From contig NC_086248.1 of assembly GCF_021018805.1 (NCBI RefSeq), forward strand, positions 60,397,985-60,461,984: DNA of 64,000 nt, written 5' to 3'. Position numbers and translations under genes: made by a program. Origin of the DNA: Prinia subflava. Taxonomy: Eukaryota; Chordata; Aves; Passeriformes; Cisticolidae. The notes under the pieces are model-generated. The model had not been told where the DNA came from, did not search any database, and saw nothing but the letters and a program-made list of their open reading frames with translations. Every line of letters starts with the position of its first letter. The stretch's first letter is position 1. Below, piece after piece: positions 1-11,771 of the stretch.

Positions 1-979
1 CTCTACGTACTTTAAGCTATAACTGCTAACCAGTTAGAAAGTGGCCAGGAGAATGCATAACAAATATGACATTAGAAAACTATCCCCTTTTCTCAACTGT
101 ACTCCACACCACCTCACCATCTGGAAGCACTGAGAAAGACAGAAAATGCCTACACAAATTTGCATCCAGACATCAGCTCTCAGGAGGACAAATTTCAGCT
201 TCTCTGACTCTCCAGTACAGCATGATCTGAGGACATTGATGCATTTTAATAAAAAATCCTTTATGTGATTGCATACTGCTTAAGCTTAAAGGAGCTGAGA
301 GATGGAGTCAGACCTTTACAGGCATTAGCTGCTTCAGAAGACTCATGGCAGTGTAGACCTAAGGGTTTACTCAAGTTCACACATGAAATCTGGGGTGGAA
401 TCAGAAATGGAACATCTCTTGCCAGAAGAGCACATTAACAAGTTAACATTGAAACACCCATCTTTTCTAATGGTGATACCATTTCCACAAACCTTCTTCC
501 ATGAGAGTGTTACAGCAGCAGAGACATACTGTGAACAAGCCTTTGCTTTGCAGCAAAAGCACCCTATCTAAAAAAGAGAAGTATTTCTGAAGAGTTATAG
601 AAAGGGGAACCCTGCAGCCTCTTAAACTAAACACAGAATTCTACAGATACATATACATTCACAGAATAGAATACTGTTCATTTATGAACTTGACCACTAG
701 TGGCAGAACCAACACAGGATCTATTTTGAAACCAGTGGAAACGGGAAGGGTGGGGAATGTGTCACATTCTGCTCAGAAATGGTCACTTTACCTCTGCAAT
801 GAGCTAAATACATTAATCCATAAAGGGTTAAAGGAATAACTGAACCACGCAGTTTTCTAGGCTGGTTACATATAACCCATACACACTATTTCGATTTTGA
901 GGGACCTACACTTGCTTCTCACTTTGAAACCTGGCCTCACTGCTCTGGCTTCTGTTATGCAGAATGCTAATTATCCTGC
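1..979. other. Unique noncoding sequence
   Basis: No gene, recognisable repeat or RNA is visible. The longest methionine-started open frame is only about 62 codons and resembles no family I know. The sequence is AT-leaning with few CpGs, as expected for bird intergenic or intronic DNA. The right edge is set by the target-site duplication of the adjacent LTR. Confidence 0.6.
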
Positions 980-1284
980 TGTCTTGGGTTGAAAAACGTA
1001 ACCAAAAAGTGTATTCTATTTTCATCTGTTGAAACCGGTTGGGAGATATTGTTCTTTATCTCTTGTAACTCTAGGGGTGGAAAGAGGGCGGATGCCCTCT
1101 GTTAATGGGACACCTGATAACACCAGATATGGCAGTGCCTCCTTCTCTCTTCCTCCACCCATCCTCCTCCGAGGGATATCACCTGTGAATGGGCCATTTA
1201 AGGTCTCTCACATGACTGATAACATTAATTCGTTCCATTGTGAGATGCTCCACCCAGTGGGAGGAGCCAAAGCCTTTCCACCGG

Positions 1285-1291
1285 GATAAAA
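1285..1291 (+). promoter_or_regulatory. TATA-like box of the solo LTR
   Basis: GATAAAA lies about 255 bp upstream of the LTR's ATTAAA signal, in the expected U3 position. It is the likely core promoter of the ancestral provirus. Present activity is unknown. Confidence 0.5.
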
Positions 1292-1539
1292 CCAGCTGTC
1301 CCAAACACCAAGATAGCCTGTTTATTAGATTCCCAGAGGAAGACTGGATCCTTTCTTGAGGATCATCTCTACTCCAACAATAGAGCCACATCTGTCACTC
1401 CAGGAGGACTTATCTCAGACTGCTTCCAACACCCTGACCAACAGGGTGTCAGGTTTGTATTCTGACTCTGTCAGTGGTCCTTTGTACTATTGCATTTGTT
1501 TTATTTTTACCTTTTTTGTTGTTTGTTTCCCCTCTCTCT

Positions 1540-1545
1540 ATTAAA
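1540..1545 (+). terminator. LTR polyadenylation signal ATTAAA
   Basis: ATTAAA lies about 50 bp before the right end of the LTR and just after a T- and C-rich stretch. This is the usual R/U5 arrangement and fixes the orientation of the element. Confidence 0.55.
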
Positions 1546-1595
1546 TTGTATTTTCTGACTTGGAGTCTCACTGGTTTTGCTTTCAAACCAGTACA

Positions 1596-2342
1596 CCTGC
1601 AGAAATGATACTGCAAGGCTCTGGGTATGCCTATGCTGTGACCTGGGGGCATGGGTTTCAGTGCTTTGGACATTGCTATGGCAAGTCAAAGTTTTATCTG
1701 AAACTTTATAACATGAAAAATTACTGTCTCCCCAGAAATAAATTATTTCTTATACATTTTTCATTTTATAATTTTTTGGAGTTGTCAAGTAAAACAATTT
1801 TTCACTTTTCCAGTTTGGGGACTTCTCTATTCCTTTTTCCTCTCCCCTTTTTTTCCATAAGAGCAAAGAAAATGGGCAGGTAAAACTAACATTTAAAAAA
1901 TACTTAAAAGGTGGTGAGAGAAATAACTAATGAATACCCAAAAGCTACAACAAACCAGTTAAAATTTTCTTTGTACATAATTCTGAGAAACTGGTTTTAA
2001 ATTTTTTTTAATATTTATATTATACACATTGCCTCTTTTTTGGCAGCTCTGATCATAGTATGTTCTCCAGACTACAAAAGCATTAAACCAGTGTTTCACT
2101 TCAAAGCCTGTAACTGAGGACAGTTTCCTAGCAAACCCATTGCAGAGGCAGTTTCCTAGCAATCCCATTGAAAGAAATGTTTTTCTCCGTCCTGATGAAA
2201 AGGATGGAATCCATATGTCCACTGAAAATGTATATATTCTTACAAGCTCAAAGAAAATAAATCTATGTATATTTGCTCTTTTTTTACCCTTTCATAATTT
2301 ATTGTCATAGAATTAGGAACAGCAGAAGAAATACAAACAGCA
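1596..2342. other. Unique noncoding sequence with a small tandem duplication
   Basis: No gene is visible. A 28-bp unit is tandemly duplicated at 2121-2148 and 2149-2176; both copies start CAGTTTCCTAGCAA and then diverge slightly. Open frames here (up to about 107 codons near 1560-1883) overlap the LTR end, lack family resemblance and are treated as chance. Confidence 0.55.
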
Positions 2343-2440
2343 GCTAAGGATCACAAAATATTTTACAAAAGTGAATTGGAATAATTTTATCCCCTTCTAC
2401 AAATGAAGCTGTTGAAGCACAGACAAGAAAAGCAGTGCAC
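2343..2440 (+). repeat. Ancient amniote interspersed repeat fragment (MIR/L3-type 3' tail)
   Basis: The order of words matches a widespread old vertebrate repeat tail: AAGGATCACAAAATATTTTACA, recalling the AAGGATCTCAAAGCGCTTTACA module, then TTTTATCCCCTTCTACAAATGAAG and a GAAGCACAGACAAG stretch, recalling the module for cccattttacagatggggaaactgaggcacagag. It is heavily diverged, and I place it in the MIR/L3/CR1-like ancient repeats from memory of the consensus only. The exact family is uncertain. Confidence 0.45.
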
Positions 2441-5400
2441 TGGAGTCGATGACTGTCCATATTTCTTAATTCCTGCCGCTATATGCTGTCCATTAAACTT
2501 CATCTGCAGACAGTGCTCAGGACTGGGTGGAAGAAGCACCCCTTGGCATTCTCCCAACTAGGCCAGAAATGAAAACAAGGTATGCCTCCTAGGAACTTGC
2601 TTCTACTGGAAGAAGCCTGTCCTAGTTGGAAGGATCAGAAATATGATTGGGATTTTCATCCTAAACAAGAATAGGCAACAAATCTGACATTGTACCAGTC
2701 CTGGGTATTGTTTTTCTGGCCCTTGGAGCACAGGACAAGTCCCATGTCCATCTACCAAGACCTCAGTGCTGTAGTCAGATCCCCAAATAAGAGAAAACAC
2801 AGTTTTGCCCAAGACCTAGAAAACTGGCTGGCCTATAATCCAAAATTTTTTTCAGAGACTTTGGTAGGCTAATTCATTCCTTGCAGCTCCAATTCTACAC
2901 CAAAAAGCTGTGGACAATAATCATTCTCCTGTTAATGAGAAATAGTTTGCAATTCCCCCAGAATGAGCCCAGCAGGAGAGCCAGGTATTATTAGCACCAC
3001 CTGGCAGACTAACTTTATGTGCCTGCAAGTCCAAGAACAAGCAGTGAGGCCAACACCACCATTTTTCTAAAGTGTGTGGCTCTGCAACTCCAGTGTGCTC
3101 CCCTGCTTAGAGAGAAATAACTTTGAAGAAATAAGTGTTCTGGCCAACAGGGGAGCATGCCTGAATTCATCACATCCTGAAAGCTAAGGAACTTCCTGAT
3201 ATCCAGCCTATTTATAGTGTCTTCAGATACCCAAACTCATAGCATTACAGAATCACCTCTTCACAGGGGACATACAAATTACCCTCAAAGGGAGAAGTCA
3301 GACTTGATGATCAGGTCACACAAAGGTTTTGAAGCACTTTTTCCACCTCATTCAGAAATCCAGACAGAACAGCCAGCTCTCAAGGACATTGCTTGGCTTT
3401 GAGATATGCCCTGAAGAGCTACAGTAGGTCCAGAAATCAATGAGTAGTTTGAACTGCATCATAAACACACTGTAGGCTTTTTTCACCTGTGACAGTTATA
3501 TTGAGGATAATTTCATATTACTTAAATGCTTCAGAACAATCGTGTGTGAGAGGATGCAATAATGTGAGACTTGTTTATACAAAACCACAGAGCCCATTTC
3601 AGCATTGTGGGATACGTAGCAAGTTTTGCTCTTTGCTGATGAGTAACGCTGCAAGCCAAGCAAAGCTGCAGTTCCTACAGCTATATTGTGTATGGGTATG
3701 TCAAGTAATCAGCACTGGTGGGACTGATGGGTGGTTTCAGGAATGTGTAGCAATCTCCCACTTGAACTGGACAAGAGGAAATTTTGGGTCATTCAGAAGA
3801 GGGGAGGAAAATGAGATGCAATGAAGAGCAGAGCAAGAAGACTATACCTTCCCCTAGTGTTTCCACCTTTCAAGTTCAACAGGGATTTCTCCTCTCTTCC
3901 CATGTGTGAGGGACCCTGGGAACCCAAGGTACAGTGGGTCACTTCAAGGCATGGCCCTTAGAAAATTTCAGCCCCCTTGGAAAAGCCAGCAGGATCTGAT
4001 TAACTGAGCAAGAAAGGTGAAAATGTGTGTGTCACCTGTGTTAACCTTGCTCTTGTATTTATATCTCCTACATGCACCTATCAGCAGGAAATATCTTTTG
4101 CTACTGTACAAAAGAAATTTCACTCTGCTTCGTGGTTAGTACAGCTTATAGCACAATGATCCTCCCTCAAACAATGACAAAAACTCTCCTTAACTATACT
4201 TCTGTGTAGGATTTAAGGAACACTGTGATATAGGGATATGTATGTCTGGGATACCTGATGAGAAGAGATACATATTTTTATATTTGTAGGATTTATAAGG
4301 CACAAGTTGAGAAGGATCTGTTTCTATCAGTTGTTACCAGTCAGCATCCTAAACACACAGAGAGTAAAAGCTGAACAGGATTCCAGTAAGGCCTACAGTT
4401 CACTCAAGGAATAGGTTTACAAAGGATGCCATTTCCAATTTTACCTTAAAAATCCTACTGATTTCTTTTTTATAAAGAAATTTGTCTCCACTCTTAGCTC
4501 TAGGTCAAAGGTTTTGTTTGAAAATATTAAATTAAAGAGAGAATAACTAGATGAGGTGAGGAAATTCATCAAATCACTGATTCAAAGTGTTTCTGTGGTG
4601 AAAAGCTGCATTCCACCGTTCCTCAATGCAGCACTGCACACTAACCTGACAAGTATATGGTGCACACAGCAGTCCCTTATTGCTCAATTTCATTTCCCCA
4701 TGGTGCCTGGTTTGCAAGCAATAGCCAGGAGATGCCATCCCCCTTAATTTAGTGTAAGTCACAAAGCAAATTCTCCTCCTTTTATGTCTTGATTTTAAGG
4801 CAAACTCCTTCAACTCCAATCAAACTAACTGTTCACAAGACACTTTGATCCCCAGCATGTACTCCCAACACATGCTGAATAATGCCAGATTTTGCTCCCA
4901 TAAACAAATCCCAACAAGTGCCACTGTACTGTCTCCAGTCTTGTCTGGCAGTAGTCAGCCCAGGCAGGATCTGAGAGAGTCGTTTCACTTCATACACAGC
5001 TCTCAGTGAATGCCACCATCTGCTTTTAGGTGGTTAAACAACCTCTACATTTGGTCTGAAAATATCCATCAAATCCTGCAGCTTCTGACACGGGATAATT
5101 ACAGCTTTCTGCTACGCTAGCCTTGGCCAGCTGTGATAGACTTGCCCCAGACTTACACAAGTGGGAAAGGGAAGAAGTCTGAGCTATGGCTTCCTTCAGA
5201 AGGGCTCAGGGCCATTGATCCTTCTGCACTCCAGGCCCCATGCACAAACCCTCATCCCCTAAATTGCACCAACAGTGCAACGGAGCACATGGTGACCTGG
5301 GTCATTCAGTTTACCCAAGTGTGAAAAAAGTGCAAAGAGCAAGGTGGGCAGGGAGTATTTTTAACCTACACCAGCTTTGTCTCCCAGTTTCAGCCTATAG

Positions 5401-7964
5401 CATGAAAACTCACAAAATATTAATTCCTGCTATGTCCAAAAACACAATACTGATGACAGTTGGTTATCACACACAAGAACAAGAGATGATACAGACATAG
5501 TAACTCTGACATCATTTTCCAGTAATACTGGAGAGTAAATTATGAAAAAGATGCCTGGGCATCATTATTCTCCAGATGAAGAAGTCACATAATATGTCCA
5601 AAACTAGGCTACTGCAGGAATCTTCAGACTTTTCAGATCAGATTGGTGTTCTAAACACACTCATTTTCTACCTTTTTTTTGCTGCAGACAGGTGACAAAA
5701 ACTGCATGATCATAGTTACAACCCAGATGTGGTTGTTTATGGTACTTTTCAGCAGATGCAAGGGTTACTTAAAGGCATCAGCTTTACCACAGAAAAGCTG
5801 CAGAAATTAGGACTGGCTTCTTTGCAGGAATTTAGAGGGTATAAATATCCACAGGCAACAGGTATTTATTTCTATGCCTGCAGGTAAAAACAAGTGGTAA
5901 TAGTAATTGCAAAGCAATACATTTCTAATTGCAATAGATCATACCCTTCAAGGCTAGACTTCGAGATTAGTTTCTGAGTCCTGAAGCATACTAAACAGTT
6001 CTTCTAGCAAGATGCAGTTTGCTTTCAGCAACATAAAAGAAGGAAATATACAATACCTAGTTAGAAACACGCACACATGAAAATGAGTTTAACGCTTCCA
6101 CATACCAGCCACAGAAGCTTGCTCAGATAAAATCCATGTGAAGAAAAGCTTGTTATTTGTTTTAAATGTTGCTGACTGCACAGCACTTCCCACTGAACCT
6201 CCATTTTATCACCAGACATGGGACAGAACTGGCCTCCTGGCCCAATGGTGCACACAGAACAGCCTCAGCACAGGTGCTGCCCTGCTCAGTCACCACACAC
6301 AGGCTTTGCTGACAGCTGTATGACAGCCAGAGCCTGCTGCCAGCACGAGCTCAGACCAGACTGCAAGTGTTCACTTGCTAAGCCAGGGCCACTTGTACTC
6401 TCCATGGACCACTCCTAGAAAAAAACATAGACCTGAAGCATAATTATTAACTTGTAAAATCTGCTTTTGTGTTTTTGTAAAGGTTATGAAATAAGTAGTC
6501 CTTTTCTGAAAACCCCAGGAGAAAGACTCCTTAATAATCTATTTATTTATTCAGTTTTATCCTACATTTGCATACCTTATACACCTTAATAGCACTTTCA
6601 CCAGGGCTATCATTTGAGGTTCTCATTTAAGTACTTCTAAGAGTTAAAAAACAAAATCCTCCTTCTCTTGTGTTTACATCCTTCCAATTTGTTCCTCATA
6701 TAATGCTTATTAAACCAGCTTAGCCAAAATATTTTTGTCCACTTTTGGTTTTTTGCTACACTCCTACAAACTTTTTTTCTGAAGAACCCATTGTCTAGAA
6801 AACTGTGATCTTGTAGCAACAATTAACTATGAGAAAACCATGACTCAACCCCAAAATATTTTATTTTGAAGCACAGGTCTAGTACCACGTTACCTCCTTG
6901 CATTCTTTAACAGCAGACTGTGCCTCACATGTTGGGAAAGTCCTGAGGTACAAGGCATTTTTCAACAGAATGAATGGTGAATCACAGCAACTTCAGGCAG
7001 AGCCACAACACAGCTCAGCTGACAGGAGAAAATGAAAATCAACTGACCTTTAACTCCCAGGAAGCAGTGACAGATGTGGACTCAAGGGAGAAGGAGGCAA
7101 AGACAGTAATAAAGACTAAAGTGATTTTACTGCCCTACCGGCTTCTGCCTTTGCCCTCTCCTGGCCCTGCCCTGATGCCCGTGTTCCACCCTCATGCTGA
7201 TGGCTCACACTCTCTTGTTGCACACCATTGCAGCCCCTTGCTGGCTCCTCCAGCTTTAAAGAAAAGTTGAACCCAAAGCAACAACTCTGCAGAAGAGTTT
7301 GTGTCAAGGTATGCACACATACATATGTCTGACATACATTCCCATCCTGGATGCCTCTAACACGAGGCCAATCCCTGTTGCAGGATTCAAGGCAAAGGTC
7401 ATGTCCCTGCACAGGGGAGTGAGGGAGGCTAAGCCATCCTGCTCCCTTACAACTACATGAACAGGGCACAGTATCTCCACCAAAAATGTTTCCATATTCA
7501 ACCATATACTTCTTAGAGGAAACACCTTTTTCTATGGAAAGTACATACCCCTTGCAAATAATAAAGGGGTACTTTAGCAAAAATCCATTTTTCTGTAACA
7601 TGGCAGATTTTCACTCAGATCTTATTGACAAATCTTAGACCAGGGTTTTACTAATTCCTTCAGGATGTATCTGTTTACACCATGGAGTCAGAGTGTCAGT
7701 GCACCCTCACTTCAACCACACTGTCTTTCTCTGGACCTGGCCCAGCTGTGTGCTCTGGCCAGTGTGCATGTAGGGCTCCTCTGCAGCTTCCAGACTTCCC
7801 AGGGGAACTTTGATGGGGAAATAAGTGTTCTTTAGCTTACTGGTAACATCCAAAGATATGAAGGGGGAAAAATTGGAGGAAAAGGAGACACCAAAACCTT
7901 CAACATGTTCTGTTGGCCCAAGGCAAACAGGAGCCTCCCTTTTGATGCCTTCTCTCATAGTTCC
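2441..7964. other. Unique noncoding sequence
   Basis: I see no supported gene in these 5.5 kb. Several methionine-started frames of 60-111 codons occur on both strands, plus one of 161 codons on the minus strand (7116-7601). None shows a recognisable domain or a run of plausible exons. A stretch near 5550-5610 (ATTATTCTCCAGATGAAGAA) weakly recalls the same ancient repeat tail seen at 2343-2440. Confidence 0.55.
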
Positions 7965-8610
7965 CTTCCAGACAAAATATCTAGTACACGGATGGGCAAA
8001 GACATCATGCAATCATTGAGCAACTGGCTCACCATTCTGGCACCAAGGGTTGTAGTGAATGAGGTGACTGACATCAGACTGGTGACTTGTCACCAGTGGG
8101 GTTCCATAAGGCTCCTCTCTCATCCCTGTGCTCTTCAACATCCTCACAAACAACTTGAACACAGGACTGGAAGGGACACTCAGCAAGTTCACAGAGGATA
8201 CAAAACTGGAAGGAGCTGTTGACTCCCTCAAGGGCAGGGAGGCCCTGCAGAGAGACCTCAACAAATTGAGGGCTCAGCAATCATCAACCATATGAAATTC
8301 AACAAAGGAAAGTGACAGATTCTGCATCTAGGTAGGATAATCCTGGTTGTGCATACAGACTGGGGAATGAGAGGCTGGAGAGCAGTGCCACGGAAAGGGA
8401 CCTGGGGATCCTGGTCCAAGGCAAGTTGAACACAAGTCAGCAGTACCCTGGCAGCCAGGAGGGCCAACCCTGTCCTGGGGGACATCGGGCACAGCATGGC
8501 CAGTGGGGACAGGGAGGGCATTGTCCTGCTCTGCTCTGAGCTGGGGTGGCCTCACCTCCAGTGCTGGGGGCGGCTGAGTACCACAATAAAAATAAGAGGA
8601 GTATAAAGCT

Positions 8611-8637
8611 ATTAGAGAGCTTTATAAGCTCTCTAAT
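8611..8637. repeat. Perfect palindrome inside CR1 (12-bp arms, 3-nt loop)
   Basis: ATTAGAGAGCTT (8611-8622) and AAGCTCTCTAAT (8626-8637) are exact reverse complements separated by TAT. In the related CR1 at 38 kb, read on its own strand, the same place reads TTATTAGAGAGCATCCAAAG with no second arm. The right arm is therefore a local change in this copy, most simply explained by a template-switch event during replication or reverse transcription. Confidence 0.8.
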
Positions 8638-8788
8638 GTCTAAGGAAAACCAAGAAGATAGTGAAGGGCCTTGAGGAGAAGCCAGTGAAGAGTGCTTGAG
8701 GTCACTTGGTCTGTTGAGCCTGGAGGAGACTGAAGGGAGACTTCATTTCAGACTACAACTTCCTCACAAGGGGAAGATATGATGTCTC

Positions 8789-8980
8789 ATGACCAGTGAC
8801 AGGCCCCAAAGGAATGACCTGAAACTGTACCAGGGGAGGTTTAGGTTGGATATTAAAAAAAGGTTCTTCACCCACAGGGTGGTTAGGCACTGGAACAGAC
8901 TCCCCAGGGAAGTGGTCACAACATCAGTCCTGGTAGGGTTCAAGAAATGTTTGGACAATGCTCTCAGGCACATGGTGCAA
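8789..8980 (+). pseudogene. CR1 ORF2 C-terminal remnant
   Basis: From the ATG at 8789 the frame reads [18 protein letters not shown], then RLDIKKRFF and [16 protein letters not shown], ending in a KKCLDNAL segment. This is the conserved C-terminal tail of the CR1 endonuclease/reverse-transcriptase protein. Upstream frames are broken, and the frame continuing to 9238 runs into 3' untranslated and flanking DNA. It is a dead fragment of a retrotransposon polyprotein, not a host gene. Confidence 0.85.
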
Positions 8981-11733
8981 CTCTTGGGGATGGTTCTGTG
9001 CAGGGCTAGAAGCTGGACTGTATGTTCCTTGTGGGTCCTTTCTAACTCAGCATATTTTGCAATTCCCTCAGGAATTACCTCCACAAGTGGCAGCTTGGAC
9101 AACATCCATTATCACCATGGGGCAGACATGTACTCCCTGCTTATTCTCCTCCACATCTGCTTGGGTAGAGGGCATTACTTTTTTCTCATTCACCATGGCA
9201 ATTTGGAGGTATTAAATTATACTCAGAAGGGCCTATAAAATACAAGCAAAGCCAAATAAGAAACACAGGCCAGAAATTTATCTTAAAAAAAAAAAAAAGA
9301 AAAGGAAACAAGCAAACTACTCTAATGGCTATGGAATTAAAACAATGTCTTTTCGCAGGTTCATGCTGAGCTCTAGGTGCAGGCAACATTTCATGCAAAT
9401 CAGATGTAATTTACTGTGTGATTTGTTTCTTCAATAAAAAAGTGAGAATATGGAGAACAATAATTTTCCTACATTTTAGCTACACATTTCTCCATAAATA
9501 GCGTAACTATTATAATGACTTCTCACATGAGCTTGCAGAGTGATTGCCTCTGTGTGAAACACAGGCAGATCACTTCTTTATTGTGCTCAGGATGCCTCAG
9601 AGTTCAGTCATAAGGGTATGTGTGTATGTGCACAAATGCACAAGCACATGTATACTAGAGACAGCACTACACACACGTTTGTGTACAGCCTGTGGTGTGT
9701 GCTGTACGATCTGTGTCCGTGTTTGTGTGTGCATCAACCATTTTGTTCCCATTGCTCCTCTCATCCAGAACCACCATATTCCCTCATATGATGTGGCACT
9801 GAAACACCTCCTGGTGACAAACGTGGGGCTATGGCATGGACTTCCCAAAAGTAAAAACTTTTTCCCTGCAAATGAGAGAGATTTCGTCAGTTGCTATGTG
9901 GGCACATAGGAGTTGTCAGATACAAAATTCATCTGTAATTAGCAATACGTGGCAAGTAAATATAATGGTGTCAACGTAACATGCAGTGCTGTTGCTAACC
10001 AAAGCCATTGCAAGGCATAATTCATTTCCCATTCCTCCTAACATCTCACAACATGAGAAGCAACAAAATGGTCATCATGATGAGTCCTGCAGTTGAAAAA
10101 GGCCTGGCTATCAGTCACTCCTTAAGGTATAAAAGAGGCATTGCACACATGGCATATTGTCATAATGTCACTTCCAAGGTGAAAAGCAAAGCATTAATTT
10201 TTTTCTCAAAAGCATTTTATTCAAATTACTGGTTTTTATTAAAAAAAAAAAAAAGGGAAAAGTTAAATTGGGGCTTGGGATAAGGCAATTTTGGGGGAGA
10301 AACACTTGTGTGAATATTTTGTAGAAGAAACCTTGTCTACAATGTTGGAAAAACATGTACAAAACAGAACAATATGCAAGGTTGTGAAATGCAGACATTG
10401 CTTATTCCACCTCTGAAATGGACCCGGAAGTTTAAGACACACTCACACATACACAAGGTGTATGAGTGACAATGAATTTTTATAATAAGCCTTCATGCAA
10501 TATAGAAGTGAGAAAAATAGGTGGATAAATTACAGTGAGCTTTTGATATTATTATATATTAAACTATTTTATTACAAATACTTCTGTGGCACTTACTTAG
10601 AAAACCCAGGTTGGGTGTAAGGTTTGGGAGGGGGAAGTTATTTTGGTAAGGTAGAGCAGCTATTTTCCCAGCTGAATAGTAATGGGAGAATAATAAATTC
10701 TTGATTGCATTTTCTTGCTTTTTTGACATTGTGTTTTAGATTTGTCATTTGTATATATTAATACATAATCAGCTTTGCAATAAATTCTGTTTGTGAAACC
10801 ATTTCCTGATGGTCTTGATAGATTTGTACATAGAAACAGAAAGGCAGGCATCAATAAGACAGGCTTATTCAAGATGTAAAAATGAAAAACTTAATCAAAA
10901 ATACTGGGTTTATTTGTAAGTTTAGCGGGGAAAAAAGAAAAAAAAAACCATGATGAATTTCAAGTTAAACAAGGGACATGAAATATAAAGCTCCCAACTA
11001 ACATTTGCTCTGAAGCCAGTATTCCAGTATAATAAAAAAGAGAACCTGCTCAGGCAATGAAGAAATATCAATAATGACATTTTCCATCTGGGAGAAGGAA
11101 GATAATGTCAAAGAATTACTGTTGTGGCAGGTCTGCTAAAACCTGATGCATCCTACTCATACGTATGAGGCACACAGAGACAGTGCTTGTATCCTTTCAA
11201 AGATGAGAGTGACTTTTCACCCCTTCACTCATCATAGTTCCAACAAGTAATGCAAGTTTTCCCCCTTGCCCAAGGGTGTCCACTTTGGCTAAAATATTAA
11301 TTTCAGACTTGCAGGTCTTGCTGGTCTTCTCCACATCCCCACAAAATTGTATTTCTTGACTGGAATCCTGAGAAAACCCATCCAGATAAAGTTAAGGCTT
11401 CCAGCCAAAGCGTAAGAAAGTGATGTCTGCAGGAAGCCTAAATAAGTAGCTTCAAATAGACATGTAACTTTTAATTGACTGAAGTAGAAGTGAATCTCTT
11501 CTTAAATTCTCAGTCCCTCAGCAAGAACAATCATGCAGCCCCTGGAGACCTACTAAGGTGCTATGAGGTCCTCAAAACCTGGTACCTTGGCATCTCACCC
11601 CAGGAGCTCATGGCTCCACAGTTCTCAAGGATGAGAAACCTGTCTGCCACTCCCCTATGCCAAGCAGGTTAGCACTCCACCTCTGCTTTCTTATTCTCCC
11701 AAACTCTTTTGAGCTCAAAAGCAGAGCAGGGGT

Positions 11734-11771
11734 AAACCACTCTGGTTTGAGCAAACCACTCTGGTTTGAGT
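11734..11771. repeat. 19-bp tandem duplication
   Basis: Two adjacent 19-base copies beginning AAACCACTCTGG differ only at the last base (C versus T), so the duplication is probably recent. No function is apparent. Confidence 0.8.

Larger units (their letters stand above)
980..1595 (+). mobile_element. Solo LTR of an endogenous retrovirus, 616 bp, intact ends
   Basis: The element begins TGTCTTGGGTTG and ends CCAGTACA, so it has the TG...CA termini of a retroviral LTR. It is flanked on both sides by the same five bases, CCTGC (975-979 and 1596-1600), a perfect target-site duplication. A TATA-like box GGATAAAA lies at about 1284-1291 and a polyadenylation signal ATTAAA at 1540-1545, followed by a T-rich stretch, so transcription would run left to right (U3-R-U5). 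No gag, pol or env sequence lies on either side, so this is a solo LTR, presumably left by recombination between two LTRs. A 5-bp duplication is seen for ERVL-like and some other avian ERVs, but I cannot name the family. The open frames inside it are short and not genes. Confidence 0.85.
7965..9066 (+). mobile_element. CR1 LINE fragment, 5'-truncated, 3' part of ORF2 plus 3' end
   Basis: CR1 is a non-LTR retrotransposon abundant in birds. This copy starts inside the reverse-transcriptase region (about GACAAAATATCTAGTACACG) and runs through the finger/thumb region to the C-terminus and short 3' untranslated tail, ending near TCTAACTCAGCATATT at about 9066. Frameshifts and stops break the frame between 7965 and 8780. 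The last part remains open and reads [17 protein letters not shown] and NRLPREVV, a CR1 hallmark. The segment AGCACTGGAGGTGAGGCC occurs here in reverse complement and in direct form in the second copy at 38 kb, so both belong to related CR1 subfamilies. A perfect palindrome interrupts it at 8611-8637. CR1 copies usually lack target-site duplications, and none is seen here. Confidence 0.9.

Noticed and set aside
7116..7601. 161-codon minus-strand open frame, one of the longest outside repeats.
   Set aside because: No recognisable domain, odd composition and shorter frames overlapping it on both strands. A frame of this length is compatible with chance in 64 kb.
8789..9238. 149-codon open frame as a possible host gene.
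   Set aside because: Its N-terminal half is the CR1 reverse-transcriptase tail ([11 protein letters not shown]) and the rest runs into 3' untranslated and flanking DNA.
9597..9735. (TG)n/(CA)n microsatellite near 9.6-9.7 kb.
   Set aside because: Only short interrupted GTGTGT words occur; no run long enough to call a microsatellite.
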